A stretch of 55,628 nt of DNA from an uncultured Ulvibacter sp. (GCA_938041335.1 CALIAF010000034.1:1-55628); one strand, 5' to 3'. Numbered from the stretch's first letter, positions 1 to 9,868 are shown. Notes: generated from the sequence alone by a model not told the origin. Made by a program: numbers and translations.

Positions 1-2004
1 CGTATCGCCTTCTGTTAAATCTGTTGATATTGTTGGAGAATAATCTGTATAAAACGAAGCGCCTGATGTATTATTAATGGTATTTAATGTTACGTTACTA
101 ATAAACTCATCATTAGTATTTGTACTCATAGAATCGCAATACTCTGCTGCAGGACCATCTATAGTTGTGAATGATGTAGTTGCTGCTCCAGAAGTATTCC
201 CGGCAGCATCTTGTGCGACAACAGAGGCATCATAAGCCGTTAATGGGCTTAAACCTGTTGCTGTGTAGCTTGTGCTTGAGGAAGAACCTACTACTATGCC
301 ATCAATAGAAACATTGTACTGTGTTACTCCTATATTATCCGTCGAAGCCGTCCATGATAAAACCGCAGAATTTGAAGTAATATTTGAAGCTACAAGGTTT
401 GTAGGATCTGTTGGGTCTTCAAAATCTGGCACTGGTGGTGTAACTTGAAACTTTCCAACGACACCTTTTCTACCATTGTTATTATACTCTGTAATAAAAT
501 AGAATGAAGAATCATCTGATGGATCAACATCAATTTTACTATAATCACCATATCGTGTTCCTGAAAAATTTGCGTTACCATTAGCAATTAATTCTTCTGT
601 ACCGGACATGGTACCTGTTGGGTCACCCGCTAATCTACTAGTAAAATAAGAACTTACTCTTATTGTTCCTGGTGTAGAAGGACCAGACATAGAAGTATAA
701 CCCATACCTATGTTACCCTGACCATCCATTGCTAAACTTGCATTCCAGGCGTGACGACCATCAGGAGCAGTATATGTCCCTTCTTGGTATAATGACCAAG
801 GTTGATTATCACCACTTTGACGTAATTCCATCCAACGGATGGCAGCTAATTCTCCTGCACCAGCATCTGCATCCACTACAAAATTAAAAATAGCAGAATT
901 ATATCCAGGAAATTTTCTAAATTGAGCTTGATTCATTATTGTTGCTTGTAATGCATCTATTGCGCTACCTCCACCTGGTTGTGTAAGGTTAGAAAAACTT
1001 CCATTATCAAAAACACTAATAAAAGGAGTTGTGTTAATTTGTGAAGAAGCGGACATCACAGAATTCGAAGTGGTATTCCAATCCATATCTAAAGTCCAAA
1101 CTTTAATATGATCTGTAGTAACACCTGTCCATGCATTATCTTGCATATAGACAATGGTTGCACCACCTGCAGCGGGCAAATTATTATCCGTTACATTTAA
1201 TACTTGTGGGCTAAAAAAGCCACTAGTTACAATACCAGGTAGATTAAAACCTACTACTTTAGCACCTGGATTTCCAGCTAACATCGCATCTCTTTCTAGT
1301 GCCCAAACTTTGTTTGTAGCAGAAGTATTGTCTGTTATATAATAGCCATCACTCCATATAGATAGTTTTTGGTAATCATTGATTGCAGAAACACTATAGA
1401 TATACCAACCTGATGTTAATGGATTAGGACCATCTGATACTGCTACTTGAACCCCAGCTCCAGCTCCATTCAAAAAAGAAAGAACCCATCTGTCAGCCGC
1501 ATTATCATAAGATGCCGTTAAATCACAACACCCCCCCGATGGAAAAATTGCTGGATTAGGAGAAGTTTCTCCTTGCAATACATTACCAATCTTATCATAA
1601 ATCATAAAACCAGTGTTATACACTACCATTACATGATTAGGGCCTACTGCCAATGATGGATCTGTAGGTTGTGAATTTGAAGAATAGGTATCAAAAACCA
1701 AACTTGCCGGAGTACGTGTCATACTTTGCTCCATCTCATGTCTGTTTTGTACAAAATAGTCATCTTGAGTTTGCGGGTCTTGGCCCATAACAATTAGGTT
1801 TGCAATAGATTTTTTATCTTTTGCTTCTCTAGGAGTTTGATCTACTTTTAATAAGTCTTGTGGTCTTGATGACATTGGACTTACATATTCAACTGAATTT
1901 GCAGTACCAATAAAAGTAGGTTGACTTGCTACATTTTTTTGCGCAAGCATCGAAAATGAAAACAGCATCACAAGGGCTGTAAACAATAGCGTTTTAAATT
2001 TCAT
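1..2004 (-). CDS. Partial secreted protein with fibronectin III and GEVED start (T9SS cargo-like)
   Basis: An open frame of 668 codons runs off the left edge of the window without a stop. It starts at ATG 2004 with a signal peptide (MKFKTLLFTALVMLFSFSM, then LAQ). The first ~500 residues share motifs with the gene at 2394-5861 (DPSLAVGPNHVM, YDNAADRWVLS, MGYTS), a propeller-like extracellular region. A fibronectin III domain begins near residue 529 (DPTDPTNLVASNITSNSAV), and the start of a GEVED domain follows (CDSMSTNTNDEFIS). The C-terminus, where a T9SS sorting domain would be expected, lies outside the window. A TAACTTTA element just upstream resembles the -7 box seen before the paralogue. 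Secretion is a firm inference; substrate and function are unknown. Confidence 0.85.
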   Translation of the reverse strand, partial: MKFKTLLFTALVMLFSFSMLAQKNVASQPTFIGTANSVEYVSPMSSRPQDLLKVDQTPREAKDKKSIANLIVMGQDPQTQDDYFVQNRHEMEQSMTRTPASLVFDTYSSNSQPTDPSLAVGPNHVMVVYNTGFMIYDKIGNVLQGETSPNPAIFPSGGCCDLTASYDNAADRWVLSFLNGAGAGVQVAVSDGPNPLTSGWYIYSVSAINDYQKLSIWSDGYYITDNTSATNKVWALERDAMLAGNPGAKVVGFNLPGIVTSGFFSPQVLNVTDNNLPAAGGATIVYMQDNAWTGVTTDHIKVWTLDMDWNTTSNSVMSASSQINTTPFISVFDNGSFSNLTQPGGGSAIDALQATIMNQAQFRKFPGYNSAIFNFVVDADAGAGELAAIRWMELRQSGDNQPWSLYQEGTYTAPDGRHAWNASLAMDGQGNIGMGYTSMSGPSTPGTIRVSSYFTSRLAGDPTGTMSGTEELIANGNANFSGTRYGDYSKIDVDPSDDSSFYFITEYNNNGRKGVVGKFQVTPPVPDFEDPTDPTNLVASNITSNSAVLSWTASTDNIGVTQYNVSIDGIVVGSSSSTSYTATGLSPLTAYDASVVAQDAAGNTSGAATTSFTTIDGPAAEYCDSMSTNTNDEFISNVTLNTINNTSGASFYTDYSPTISTDLTEGDT

Positions 2005-2116
2005 AAAATTGTGGTTAATATTTATACATAAAGTTAATGTTCGAAAAATACAACATTAATACAGTAAGCTTTACTCTTGCTATACATTTTCGACCAATTA
2101 CCTAAAATGTAACGGA

Positions 2117-2287
2117 TTAGTAGCATAAATTAATCATCCAAGGAGTATATTCTAAATGGATGTGTACTGTTTCAAAATTTTTAGTAACCTCAGCCCTTAA
2201 GCGAAGTCTAGGTGATGTAGCATCATAGAATGCCGGTTTTGCCTCTTCAAATACCTGGAGTTCTTTAAGCAATTGAATAATTTTTAT
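2117..2287 (-). pseudogene. Possible remnant of a gene C-terminus, no start codon
   Basis: The minus strand has an open stretch of about 56 codons ending at TAA 2117. Its composition looks coding (for example EEAKPAFYDATSPRLRLRAE and HIHLEYTPWMIN) rather than random AT-rich translation. There is no ATG; the only in-frame start-like codon is TTG at 2272, and a stop (TGA 2288-2290) closes the frame upstream. It lies between the start of the left-edge gene and the terminator of the next one. I do not recognise the family. It may be the tail of a lost gene, a short TTG-started gene, or chance. Confidence 0.3.
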
Positions 2288-2343
2288 TCAGTGATCATAA
2301 AACAAGATAATTTTGCACCTTCTAAAATATTAGAATGTAAAAC

Positions 2344-2374
2344 AAAAAAAGACCTCCAAAACTGGAGGCCTTTT
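2344..2374 (-). terminator. Intrinsic terminator of the 2394-5861 gene
   Basis: Read on the minus strand, GGCCTCC, loop AGTTTT, GGAGGTC forms a 7-bp stem (one G-U pair) at 2351-2370, followed by seven T. It lies 24 bases after the stop of the 1155-residue protein gene. Confidence 0.8.
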
Positions 2375-2393
2375 AAAAACAAAAGATTGAAAT

Positions 2394-5300
2394 TTATTTC
2401 TTCACAAATCTCTTTATTACTGCCAACCCATTACTCTCGAAACGCACAAAGTACATTCCTGAAGCAAGGCTTGAGATATCAATTGACATTCTATCACTAA
2501 CTGTAGAAACAGAATTAACTAGTTGTCCTGAAATAGAATAAATTTCTAATGCATCAAAACTACCATCTACAATGGCGATATTCAATACGGATTCTGCAGG
2601 ATTAGGGAATAAGCTAATTTTACCTAAGGCAACAGCTGTAGACTGCCCTGCATTCTCTTGCGTGCCTATCACTCTTGGATTAGCGTATCTTGCCGCAACA
2701 TTATCGCCTGAAACAATCACTTGATCCAAGTAAATTTGATCATTATTATTGCTAGCATCATTTCTAAAACGGAACCTATTATTTGAATTGAAATTATAAG
2801 ACCCAGCATCTAATAAAATGGTATCTGTAAAGAACGCATTGTTATTAAAATCTGTTCCTCTAGCATAATTACCTATTACTTGATAAGAACTTCCGTTGTA
2901 AAACTCAACAAAGAAATCTTCACCATTTTCCATACTTCTAGAATAAATATGAAATTCAATAGAAATTTGGTTATTCCCACTTAAATCTAAGATTGGTGAG
3001 CGCGCATTAGAACTTGAAGAGTTATCTCTTAAACGAACTGAATTATTGCCTTCAAATGAATAACTTGAATTTGAAATTCTAGCACAATCACTTCCGCCAT
3101 CTATCCAACCCTCAAGGCCAGTCTCAAAATAATACCCAGCAACAACACCTGCTCCACCACCGCCACCAGTGGTTGTAGCTGTTGCAGTATTACTTAATGC
3201 CGAAGTATTACCTGCAGCATCAAAAGCACGAACATTAAAATCATACGAAGTATTTTCGAGCAATCCTGTTACTGTTGCCGATGTACTCGCTACGTTACCA
3301 ATGCTAGATCCATCTAAGAATATTTCATAACCAGTAACTCCTACATTATCATTAGAAGCACTCCAAGAAAGATCTACTGTTGTATTAGTTTCATTAGAAG
3401 CAGAAAGATTTAATGGTGTTGAAGGTGCTTGTGTATCACCTCCAGTTGCTGCTCCAAGGTTAACCGTATAATCTTCTACTTCACCATATTGAAACGTTTC
3501 ACAAGAAGTTGGTATTGCGTTATACTTCATAGATACACGTAATCTTACAGAATCTCCAGAAGTACCGCTAGGCACTGTAAAATTACCGCTATTAGGAGTA
3601 TCGTTAGAGGGTGCTTTTGACCAAACTAACTCACCAGCATCATCAAAATCCCCATCATTATTATAATCTATCCAAGCAGCATACCCTTCGTTATAAACTG
3701 TTCCAGTCCAAGTAGGAGTTACTGTTACTGTGTAAGACTGACCTTCAGAAAGATCTGTCGAAATACCAGTAAAATCTGAATAAAACTGTGCACCAGATGC
3801 GTTATCTATCGTGTTTAATTGTACTCGACTGATATATTCATCATTTGTATTTGTACTCGCAGAATCACAATAACTTACTGCAGGTCCATCTATTGTTGTA
3901 AAATTAGTTGTTGCCGCTCCAGAAGTATTTCCTGCTGCATCTTGTGCTGTTACAGACGCACTATATGCCGTAAGTGGACTCAAGCCTGAAACATTAAAAT
4001 TAGTATTTCCAGTTGTTCCAACCACAGTACCGTCTATAGAAACAGTGTATTGCGCCACATTCACATTATCTGTAGAAGCGTTCCAGGTTAAGGTAGCCGA
4101 ATTGGAAGTTATATTACTCGCAACTAAACTCGTAGGGTCCGTAGGCACTTCATTATCTGGAGGTCCAGCTTGAATTTTAAATGAATACACTCTAGATTTT
4201 CTGTTAAAACCAGGATCACCTGAATATTCTGAAGTTACCCAAAAGGTAAGGTCATCTGATGGATCTCTTACCCCTTGACCATAATCTCCATAGCGATCGT
4301 TAGATGTTACAGAAGTTGTTCCTGCAACAGCTAATTCTTCTGGGACGGTCATCACCCCTAGAGGATCACCATTCATTCTTCCCGTATAGTAAAGAGACGG
4401 GAAGGTGTTAGTTCCAGATTTTGTATATCCTAATCCTATGTTTCCTTCCATATCCATAGAAATACATCCCATAAAAACGGATTCTTTTTGTGCAACTGTC
4501 GTTGCTGCTGGGTCAGTAAATGTTCCCTCTTGAAATACACTCCACGTGCTTCCACCATTGGTACTTCTAAGTTCTACCCAACGAATTCCAGATTTTTGTG
4601 TTCCGTCCTGAATTTCTACCACCCAGTTCAGTAATATAGATTCATGAGTAGGGAATTTATACCAATGTGACATATTCATTACCGCCCCTACAATCGCATC
4701 AATTCTTTGGTTAGTTCCTGGCTGTGCAATATTTGCAAAACCTCCAGCAATCGCCGCATCAAAAGGCGCTGTTGGTATTTGAACTTTATTTGAAATTGTA
4801 GAATTATTAATGGTGGTCGCGTTTGTCCAGTCCATGTTTATATTCCATAAACCTATATGGTCTGAACTTATGCCAGAAAAAGCATCATCTTGATAAAAAA
4901 CTATTTTAATATCACCTGTTGCAGCACCGGCTGCTTCAGAATGCACAGGAATAGGTGCGGCAAAGCCTCCAGTACCTAGGTTTGCTGGAGAAAATCCTGC
5001 AATTTCTGCAGTAGGATCTCCGGCTAGCATTTTATTTCTATTAAAGGTATATACTTTTTGAGCTCCTGTAAAGTTACCTGCCGTTACATAAGTGTCACCC
5101 CATATTCCGTAATGCGGGTAATCATTTCCTGCGCCAAGTTCATATTCATAAACATTATAGGCACCTGTAGGATCTGGTGTTGTTGAAATTCCTACTAAAA
5201 ACACATTATCAGATAATGATTGGTTTCCAGATAACTGGAATTGAGAAATAAACCATCTGTCAGCTTCTCTATCATACATTACTACAGGATCACCCGCATT

Positions 5301-5861
5301 GTCCGCATGATTAGGGCCAGATAGGGGATCGTTTAATGTTTTTGGGAATCCTGCAGCTATGTTACCGCTTTTGTCATACACAGCCCATATACCATTTTGC
5401 ATAGTTACAACGTGATTAGGACCTACTGCCATAGAAGGATCTGGCGGAGCAGATTGATTACTCACATCGTCAAAACTAGCTATAGGCGCTCTATTTAAAT
5501 TAGAATTAGCTGGAGCGATGCTCTTTTGCATCTTTGGATCAATAGCGCTACTACTTGCGCCAGCGGCATTTAAAGCCGCTAATTTTCTTTTTCGCTTGGC
5601 GCTTAAGTCGTGACTCGTATTAGCGCCATCTTTAGGAACAATAAAGCCGTCAAAAGTTGATAAGTCATCACAAACTGGCAAATCTCTCACTGGAGGTGAT
5701 ACAAAAAAATTAGAGGGTGTTAGTATTAAGGTAGGATTCTCACTTGGAATGTAATCTGCTGTAGCAGATGACTCATTAGTGTTTTGTGCCATGGCTAAAG
5801 AAGCACAAAGCATTATAGCAAAGAATGCTATTTGATTTTTTAAAGTAGTTAATGATTTCAT
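2394..5861 (-). CDS. Secreted multidomain protein: propeller-like region, two FN3, GEVED, T9SS type A sorting domain
   Basis: 1155 residues. A signal peptide (about 1-25, ending SLAMAQ) is followed by a propeller-like region to about residue 560 (DPSMAVGPNHVV, YDREADRWFIS). A first fibronectin III domain spans about 590-670 (EVPTDPTSLVAS) and a GEVED domain about 675-815 (AAWIDYNNDGDFDDAGEL ending GEVEDYTV). A second fibronectin III domain lies at about 820-915, then a lectin-like beta-sandwich region with ETGLEGWIDGGSDC, then a type A C-terminal sorting domain (ISLFPNPAESVLNI to IKRFVKK). It is therefore predicted to cross the outer membrane by the T9SS and be surface-anchored or released. 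It is a tandem paralogue of the gene at the left edge. The ligand or substrate is unknown; the FN3/GEVED set suggests adhesion or accessory roles. Confidence 0.9.
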   Translation of the reverse strand: MKSLTTLKNQIAFFAIMLCASLAMAQNTNESSATADYIPSENPTLILTPSNFFVSPPVRDLPVCDDLSTFDGFIVPKDGANTSHDLSAKRKRKLAALNAAGASSSAIDPKMQKSIAPANSNLNRAPIASFDDVSNQSAPPDPSMAVGPNHVVTMQNGIWAVYDKSGNIAAGFPKTLNDPLSGPNHADNAGDPVVMYDREADRWFISQFQLSGNQSLSDNVFLVGISTTPDPTGAYNVYEYELGAGNDYPHYGIWGDTYVTAGNFTGAQKVYTFNRNKMLAGDPTAEIAGFSPANLGTGGFAAPIPVHSEAAGAATGDIKIVFYQDDAFSGISSDHIGLWNINMDWTNATTINNSTISNKVQIPTAPFDAAIAGGFANIAQPGTNQRIDAIVGAVMNMSHWYKFPTHESILLNWVVEIQDGTQKSGIRWVELRSTNGGSTWSVFQEGTFTDPAATTVAQKESVFMGCISMDMEGNIGLGYTKSGTNTFPSLYYTGRMNGDPLGVMTVPEELAVAGTTSVTSNDRYGDYGQGVRDPSDDLTFWVTSEYSGDPGFNRKSRVYSFKIQAGPPDNEVPTDPTSLVASNITSNSATLTWNASTDNVNVAQYTVSIDGTVVGTTGNTNFNVSGLSPLTAYSASVTAQDAAGNTSGAATTNFTTIDGPAVSYCDSASTNTNDEYISRVQLNTIDNASGAQFYSDFTGISTDLSEGQSYTVTVTPTWTGTVYNEGYAAWIDYNNDGDFDDAGELVWSKAPSNDTPNSGNFTVPSGTSGDSVRLRVSMKYNAIPTSCETFQYGEVEDYTVNLGAATGGDTQAPSTPLNLSASNETNTTVDLSWSASNDNVGVTGYEIFLDGSSIGNVASTSATVTGLLENTSYDFNVRAFDAAGNTSALSNTATATTTGGGGGAGVVAGYYFETGLEGWIDGGSDCARISNSSYSFEGNNSVRLRDNSSSSNARSPILDLSGNNQISIEFHIYSRSMENGEDFFVEFYNGSSYQVIGNYARGTDFNNNAFFTDTILLDAGSYNFNSNNRFRFRNDASNNNDQIYLDQVIVSGDNVAARYANPRVIGTQENAGQSTAVALGKISLFPNPAESVLNIAIVDGSFDALEIYSISGQLVNSVSTVSDRMSIDISSLASGMYFVRFESNGLAVIKRFVKK

Positions 5862-6013
5862 TTTAAAAGTTTAGGTTAGTATTAAACGATAAAGTTACAA
5901 TAATTATAAATGAATTATTACAGGAAAAAACTTATTTATTCAGTATTTTCCTACAAAAGCATGTTAACACTAAGAATCTCACACTATTTTGGTTACTTTA
6001 TTTAATGAAATGC

Positions 6014-6042
6014 AAAAAGGGTTTCAAGAATGAAACCCTTTT
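6014..6042 (-). terminator. Intrinsic terminator after aqpZ
   Basis: A 12-bp stem of AAAAGGGTTTCA and TGAAACCCTTTT with a 4-nt AAGA-type loop lies 20 bases past the aquaporin stop, with T-runs on both strands. Confidence 0.8.
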
Positions 6043-6062
6043 AAAATCATATATTATATTAA

Positions 6063-6764
6063 TTAATCATCTATAAAAACTTTACGCACTAAAGCAGCGA
6101 AAAGCCCGCCCGCAATAGGAGCAACAATAAATAACCATAACTGACTCATAGCAGCACCTCCTGCAAATAATGCTGGACCTAAACTACGTGCTGGATTTAC
6201 AGAAGTTCCAGTGATTGGAATAGCAACTAAATGTATTAACACCAATGCGATACCGATAGCTAAACCTGCCATAGCTGGTGATGCTTTTGAAGCTGTAGTT
6301 CCAAAAATTACCATTAAAAACAAAAAAGTAAACACAAACTCTGCGATCAATGCTGACATCATATTATACTCCCCGAGATAACCTGCTCCCCATCCGTTAC
6401 TACCTAAGCCCCATTCTGGCATGGCAAAACCGGCGGTACCTGAAGCTATTTGATATAAAACAGCAGCGGCAATAATGGCTCCTATACATTGTGCAATTAC
6501 ATACCCAACGGTATCTTTTACACTTAATTTACCTGCCGCTAACATAGCAATCGAGATTGCTGGATTAATATGACATCCAGAAATGGGTCCTATGGTGTAG
6601 GCCATGGCAACCACAGCAAGACCAAAGGCAAGTGATATTCCTAATAGTCCAATCCCTGCAGGACCAACGGTTGAAACACTAGCAATTGTGGCAGCTCCAC
6701 AACCAAATAAGACAAGAGCGAAAGTTCCTAGACCTTCGGCAAAGTATTTTTTTAAAGCACTCAT
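6063..6764 (-). CDS. aqpZ: Aquaporin, AqpZ type
   Basis: 233 residues with six predicted membrane helices and the two half-helix signature motifs of the MIP family, GCHINPAIS in the first half and TSVNPARSLGP in the second. The histidine in IHLVAIPITGTSVNPARS and the arginine after the second NPA match the narrow filter of water-selective AqpZ rather than glycerol facilitators. It should move water across the inner membrane during osmotic shifts. It has its own terminator and lies 112 bases from the stop of the upstream LOG-family gene on the same strand, so it may be a separate unit. Length fits the family. Confidence 0.93.
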   Translation of the reverse strand: MSALKKYFAEGLGTFALVLFGCGAATIASVSTVGPAGIGLLGISLAFGLAVVAMAYTIGPISGCHINPAISIAMLAAGKLSVKDTVGYVIAQCIGAIIAAAVLYQIASGTAGFAMPEWGLGSNGWGAGYLGEYNMMSALIAEFVFTFLFLMVIFGTTASKASPAMAGLAIGIALVLIHLVAIPITGTSVNPARSLGPALFAGGAAMSQLWLFIVAPIAGGLFAALVRKVFIDD

Positions 6765-6876
6765 ATTTAATAGGTTTTAATGATTAGTAGCCATCAAATT
6801 ACTAAATATTAAGATGCGCCGATTGATAAACTGTTAAATTTATTAACAGTTTTCGCCCAATTGATTTAAAATTAGA

Positions 6877-7467
6877 TTAAGTCCGTTCTGGTTTTAACCA
6901 TTTTGGCGCTTGTGGGGCGTTAAATTGTTCCATTTTTTGAAGTAGTCCTTCAATGGTTGTATCTACAAGTAGTAATCTAAAATTACCCTCACTTAAAAGA
7001 CCTCGTTTTACCATTGTCCTTAACATGGCAATCAATTGATCATAAAAGCCATTAACATTAAGTAAGCCTATTGGCTTTGAGTGTAAACCTAATTGCTGCC
7101 ATGTAATCACCTCAAACAACTCTTCAAGTGTACCAAAGCCCCCAGGTAAAGTGATAAAACCATCACTTATTTCTTGCATCATTAATTTACGATCATGCAT
7201 GTTTTTTGTTGTGTGGAGTGCAGTCAATCCTTCATGCACCACTTCTTTTACTTTTAAAAATTCTGGAATAACCCCTATAACCTCACCATCTTGATCTAAC
7301 ATAGTTTGTGCGATGGTACCCATCACTCCTATTTTTGCCGCACCATAGACCAATGTTATATCACGTTTCACAAAAACATTTCCTAGTGTGATTGCCATTG
7401 CAGATATCTCAGGATCATTACCTGCACTGCTCCCGCAAAAAACACATATTTTATTTAGTTTATTCAT
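6877..7467 (-). CDS. LOG family protein (cytokinin riboside 5'-monophosphate phosphoribohydrolase-like)
   Basis: 196 residues. The start CVFCGSSAGNDPEI and the signature PGGFGTLEELFEV are the nucleotide-binding and catalytic motifs of the LOG/YvdD family (Rossmann-like fold), which cleaves nucleoside monophosphates to base and ribose 5-phosphate. In bacteria the physiological substrate is usually unclear (AMP or purine turnover). The ATG overlaps the stop of prmC by 4 bases (ATGA), so the two are translationally coupled. Distinguishing a true cytokinin activator from a general nucleotide hydrolase is not possible from sequence. Confidence 0.88.
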   Translation of the reverse strand: MNKLNKICVFCGSSAGNDPEISAMAITLGNVFVKRDITLVYGAAKIGVMGTIAQTMLDQDGEVIGVIPEFLKVKEVVHEGLTALHTTKNMHDRKLMMQEISDGFITLPGGFGTLEELFEVITWQQLGLHSKPIGLLNVNGFYDQLIAMLRTMVKRGLLSEGNFRLLLVDTTIEGLLQKMEQFNAPQAPKWLKPERT

Positions 7468-8312
7468 AATGTAGCTCGTATCATTCGGTCTTTACCGTAG
7501 ATATCTTTTTTTATTAGGCAATCTTTAAATCCTATGTGCACAAGTAACTCAATCATTTCTGGACCTAAATATTCATTAATTTCAAAATACAAACACCCTC
7601 CTTCTTTTAAACTGGATATCGCTAATTGAGCAATTTTTCTATAAAAAACCAAAGGTGAATCATTAGCTACAAATAATGCGGATTCTGGCTCAAAGGCTAA
7701 CACATTTTTTTGCATCATTTCTTTTTCTAGATGACGCACATATGGCGGGTTTGAGACAATCACATCATAAGTGCCTGAGAGGTTTTTTAGACCAAGAACA
7801 TCTTGAATTTTAAATAGCACCTCAACATTATTCTTTTTGGCATTGTTTTTTGCAGTATCGACTGCACCAACTGAAATGTCAATTGCAGAAACCTTAGCGT
7901 TTTTAAGCTCTTTAGCCAAAGCAACCGCAATGCAACCACTTCCGGTTCCTATATCTATAACCGCTAAAGGCTTATCAAGGGTATTAAAATCATTAATAAT
8001 CCAATCCACTAACTCTTCTGTCTCAGGACGAGGTATTAACGTATGTTCGTTTACAAAAAAGGTAAGACCGTAAAATTCAGTCTCACCAAGTATATATTGA
8101 ATAGGTTCGTTTTGCTCTAGTCTTTTTAATGCTTCGGAAAAGTGCTGAATATGTTCAATTGGTATTTGCTCCTCGTTTCTTTGATGGGTTTCAAATTTTG
8201 AGTACCCAAAATAATGTTCCGTTAGCAAATGGTAGAAAGAGCCTATTTCCTCTTGACTATAGTGGTTGCTTAGTATTTTGGCGAAAGCCAAACGCTGTGC
8301 TGCAAAAGTCAT
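7464..8312 (-). CDS. prmC: Peptide chain release factor N5-glutamine methyltransferase
   Basis: 282 residues. The SAM-binding motif VIDIGTGSGCIAVALA and the catalytic NPPY motif (VSNPPYVRHLEKEM) identify PrmC/HemK, which methylates the GGQ glutamine of release factors RF1 and RF2 in the cytoplasm. The N-terminal helical domain (about 1-90, EPIQYILGETEFYGL) is the release-factor binding part. It sits directly after the acetyltransferase gene (the ATG abuts its stop) and overlaps the LOG gene by 4 bases, giving a three-gene minus-strand operon. Confidence 0.95.
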   Translation of the reverse strand: MTFAAQRLAFAKILSNHYSQEEIGSFYHLLTEHYFGYSKFETHQRNEEQIPIEHIQHFSEALKRLEQNEPIQYILGETEFYGLTFFVNEHTLIPRPETEELVDWIINDFNTLDKPLAVIDIGTGSGCIAVALAKELKNAKVSAIDISVGAVDTAKNNAKKNNVEVLFKIQDVLGLKNLSGTYDVIVSNPPYVRHLEKEMMQKNVLAFEPESALFVANDSPLVFYRKIAQLAISSLKEGGCLYFEINEYLGPEMIELLVHIGFKDCLIKKDIYGKDRMIRATL

Positions 8313-8798
8313 CTATAACGTTTTTAGCATTTGAACCGGACACGAAAAATGTCCTGTGTTCCCTAGCGGGCCATCCAATAATTTGAAGCCAGTATTCTTG
8401 TATAATTTTTGGGCCGCGTGCATATACGTCATGGTCTCCAAGTAACATTCATCAAAATTAAACGCTTTTGCCTTTGCTATACATTGTTCCATCATTGCGC
8501 TTCCAATACCGCGTCCTCTAGCAGATTTCAAAAAATACATTTTTTGAAGTTCGCATACATTACCATCATAATTCTCTAGTTGTGCGACGCCCGCCCCACC
8601 AATAATAGCACCATTTTCTTCTACTACAAAATAAATTGCTCGGTCAGTATTATAAGTCTCAAACATACAATCTAGTGCTTTATCCGCATAGGCAGTGCCT
8701 ACTTTTGGAACCCCAAGATCTATTAACACCTTTCTAATTACCGATGCAATCTCTGCATTATCTTTTTTCTGAATAGGACGTATAATTGCTTCGCTCAT
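8313..8798 (-). CDS. GNAT family N-acetyltransferase
   Basis: 161 residues from ATG 8798 (MSEAIIRPIQKKDNAEI). A longer in-frame start at 8870 would run into ribD on the other strand and adds residues without family character, so I prefer 8798. The acetyl-CoA binding motif A is KSARGRGIGSAMMEQCIAKA (Q/RxxGxG/A), followed by CYLETMTYMHAAQKLYKNTGF, typical of small-molecule or protein acetyltransferases of this fold. It is the first gene of the operon with prmC and the LOG gene, and diverges from ribD with only 26 bases between the starts. Substrate unknown. Confidence 0.85.
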   Translation of the reverse strand: MSEAIIRPIQKKDNAEIASVIRKVLIDLGVPKVGTAYADKALDCMFETYNTDRAIYFVVEENGAIIGGAGVAQLENYDGNVCELQKMYFLKSARGRGIGSAMMEQCIAKAKAFNFDECYLETMTYMHAAQKLYKNTGFKLLDGPLGNTGHFSCPVQMLKTL

Positions 8799-8824
8799 AG
8801 TGCTACTTATTGTATTTTTAAACC

Positions 8825-9868
8825 GTGAATTTACAGCAAAAATACATGTTCCGTTGCATACAACTTGCAAAAAATGGATTCGGTACTACCTACCCTAATC
8901 CATTAGTAGGAAGTGTACTCGTTGTGGACAACAAAATTATTGGCGAAGGCTGGCATCTAGAGGCTGGCAAACCACATGCAGAGGTGAATGCTATTTGCAG
9001 CGTGACTGAGGATGCCTTGCTTGAAGAAGCTACTATTTACGTAAGTCTAGAACCCTGCAGTCACTATGGAAAAACACCCCCATGTTCGGACCTCATTATA
9101 GCAAAAGGAATCAAAAATGTGGTGATAGGTAGTACTGACCCTAACCCAAAAGTTTCTGGCAAAGGGATTATTAAACTCGTGCAGGCGGGCTGCAAAGTAA
9201 GCGTAGGTATTTTAGAGAAAGAATGCGATGCGCTCAACAAACGATTTTTCACATTTCAGAATAAAAAAAGACCTTATGTATTTCTGAAATGGGCAGAAAC
9301 AGAAGATGGTTATATTGCCCCAAAAACTCGTGATAAAAAAGAACCTGTCTGGATCACTAACAAGCAATCTAGACAACGTGTACACCAAATGAGAGCAGAA
9401 GAGCAAGCCATTCTAGTAGGAACAAACACCGTAATTGCCGATAATCCAAGTTTAACCACTAGAGATGCTGCCGGTTCAAATCCAATTAGAGTAGTTTTAG
9501 ATAGGCAACTAAAGATTCTAGAAACAGCAACGGTCTTAGATGGCTCCGTAAAAACGATTGTGATTACTGAAACCAAGAGAGAATCACTTAATAATGTGAT
9601 TTATGAATGTATTGATTTTAGTACACCTCTGGCATCACAAATTTGTGATGTGTTATTTAAGCACCATATTCAGAGCTTAATTGTAGAAGGTGGCAGGCAA
9701 ACACTACAAACATTTATTGATGAGAACCTTTGGGATGAAGCACATTATTATAAAGGAGTAGGATATTTTACAGAAGGGATTAAAGCCCCTAGTATTAAAG
9801 GAACCAAAATTTCAGAAGAAAAAATAAAAAGCGATTTGTTAACGATACTTAAAAACAATCGCCTGTGA
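8825..9868 (+). CDS. ribD: Riboflavin biosynthesis bifunctional deaminase/reductase RibD
   Basis: 347 residues with a GTG start. The N-terminal deaminase domain has the zinc ligands HAEV (His51, Glu53) and PCSHYGKTPPC (Cys78, Cys87). The C-terminal reductase domain follows, with KWAETEDGYIAP, VGTNTVIADNPSLTTR and VEGGRQTLQTFI. The protein performs the second and third steps of riboflavin synthesis from GTP. The next ATG is 7 codons in, but the start MNLQQKYMFRCIQLAKNG fits the family. Its stop overlaps the GTG of the transporter gene downstream, so the three plus-strand genes 8825-11348 form an operon. Confidence 0.94.
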   Translation: MNLQQKYMFRCIQLAKNGFGTTYPNPLVGSVLVVDNKIIGEGWHLEAGKPHAEVNAICSVTEDALLEEATIYVSLEPCSHYGKTPPCSDLIIAKGIKNVVIGSTDPNPKVSGKGIIKLVQAGCKVSVGILEKECDALNKRFFTFQNKKRPYVFLKWAETEDGYIAPKTRDKKEPVWITNKQSRQRVHQMRAEEQAILVGTNTVIADNPSLTTRDAAGSNPIRVVLDRQLKILETATVLDGSVKTIVITETKRESLNNVIYECIDFSTPLASQICDVLFKHHIQSLIVEGGRQTLQTFIDENLWDEAHYYKGVGYFTEGIKAPSIKGTKISEEKIKSDLLTILKNNRL

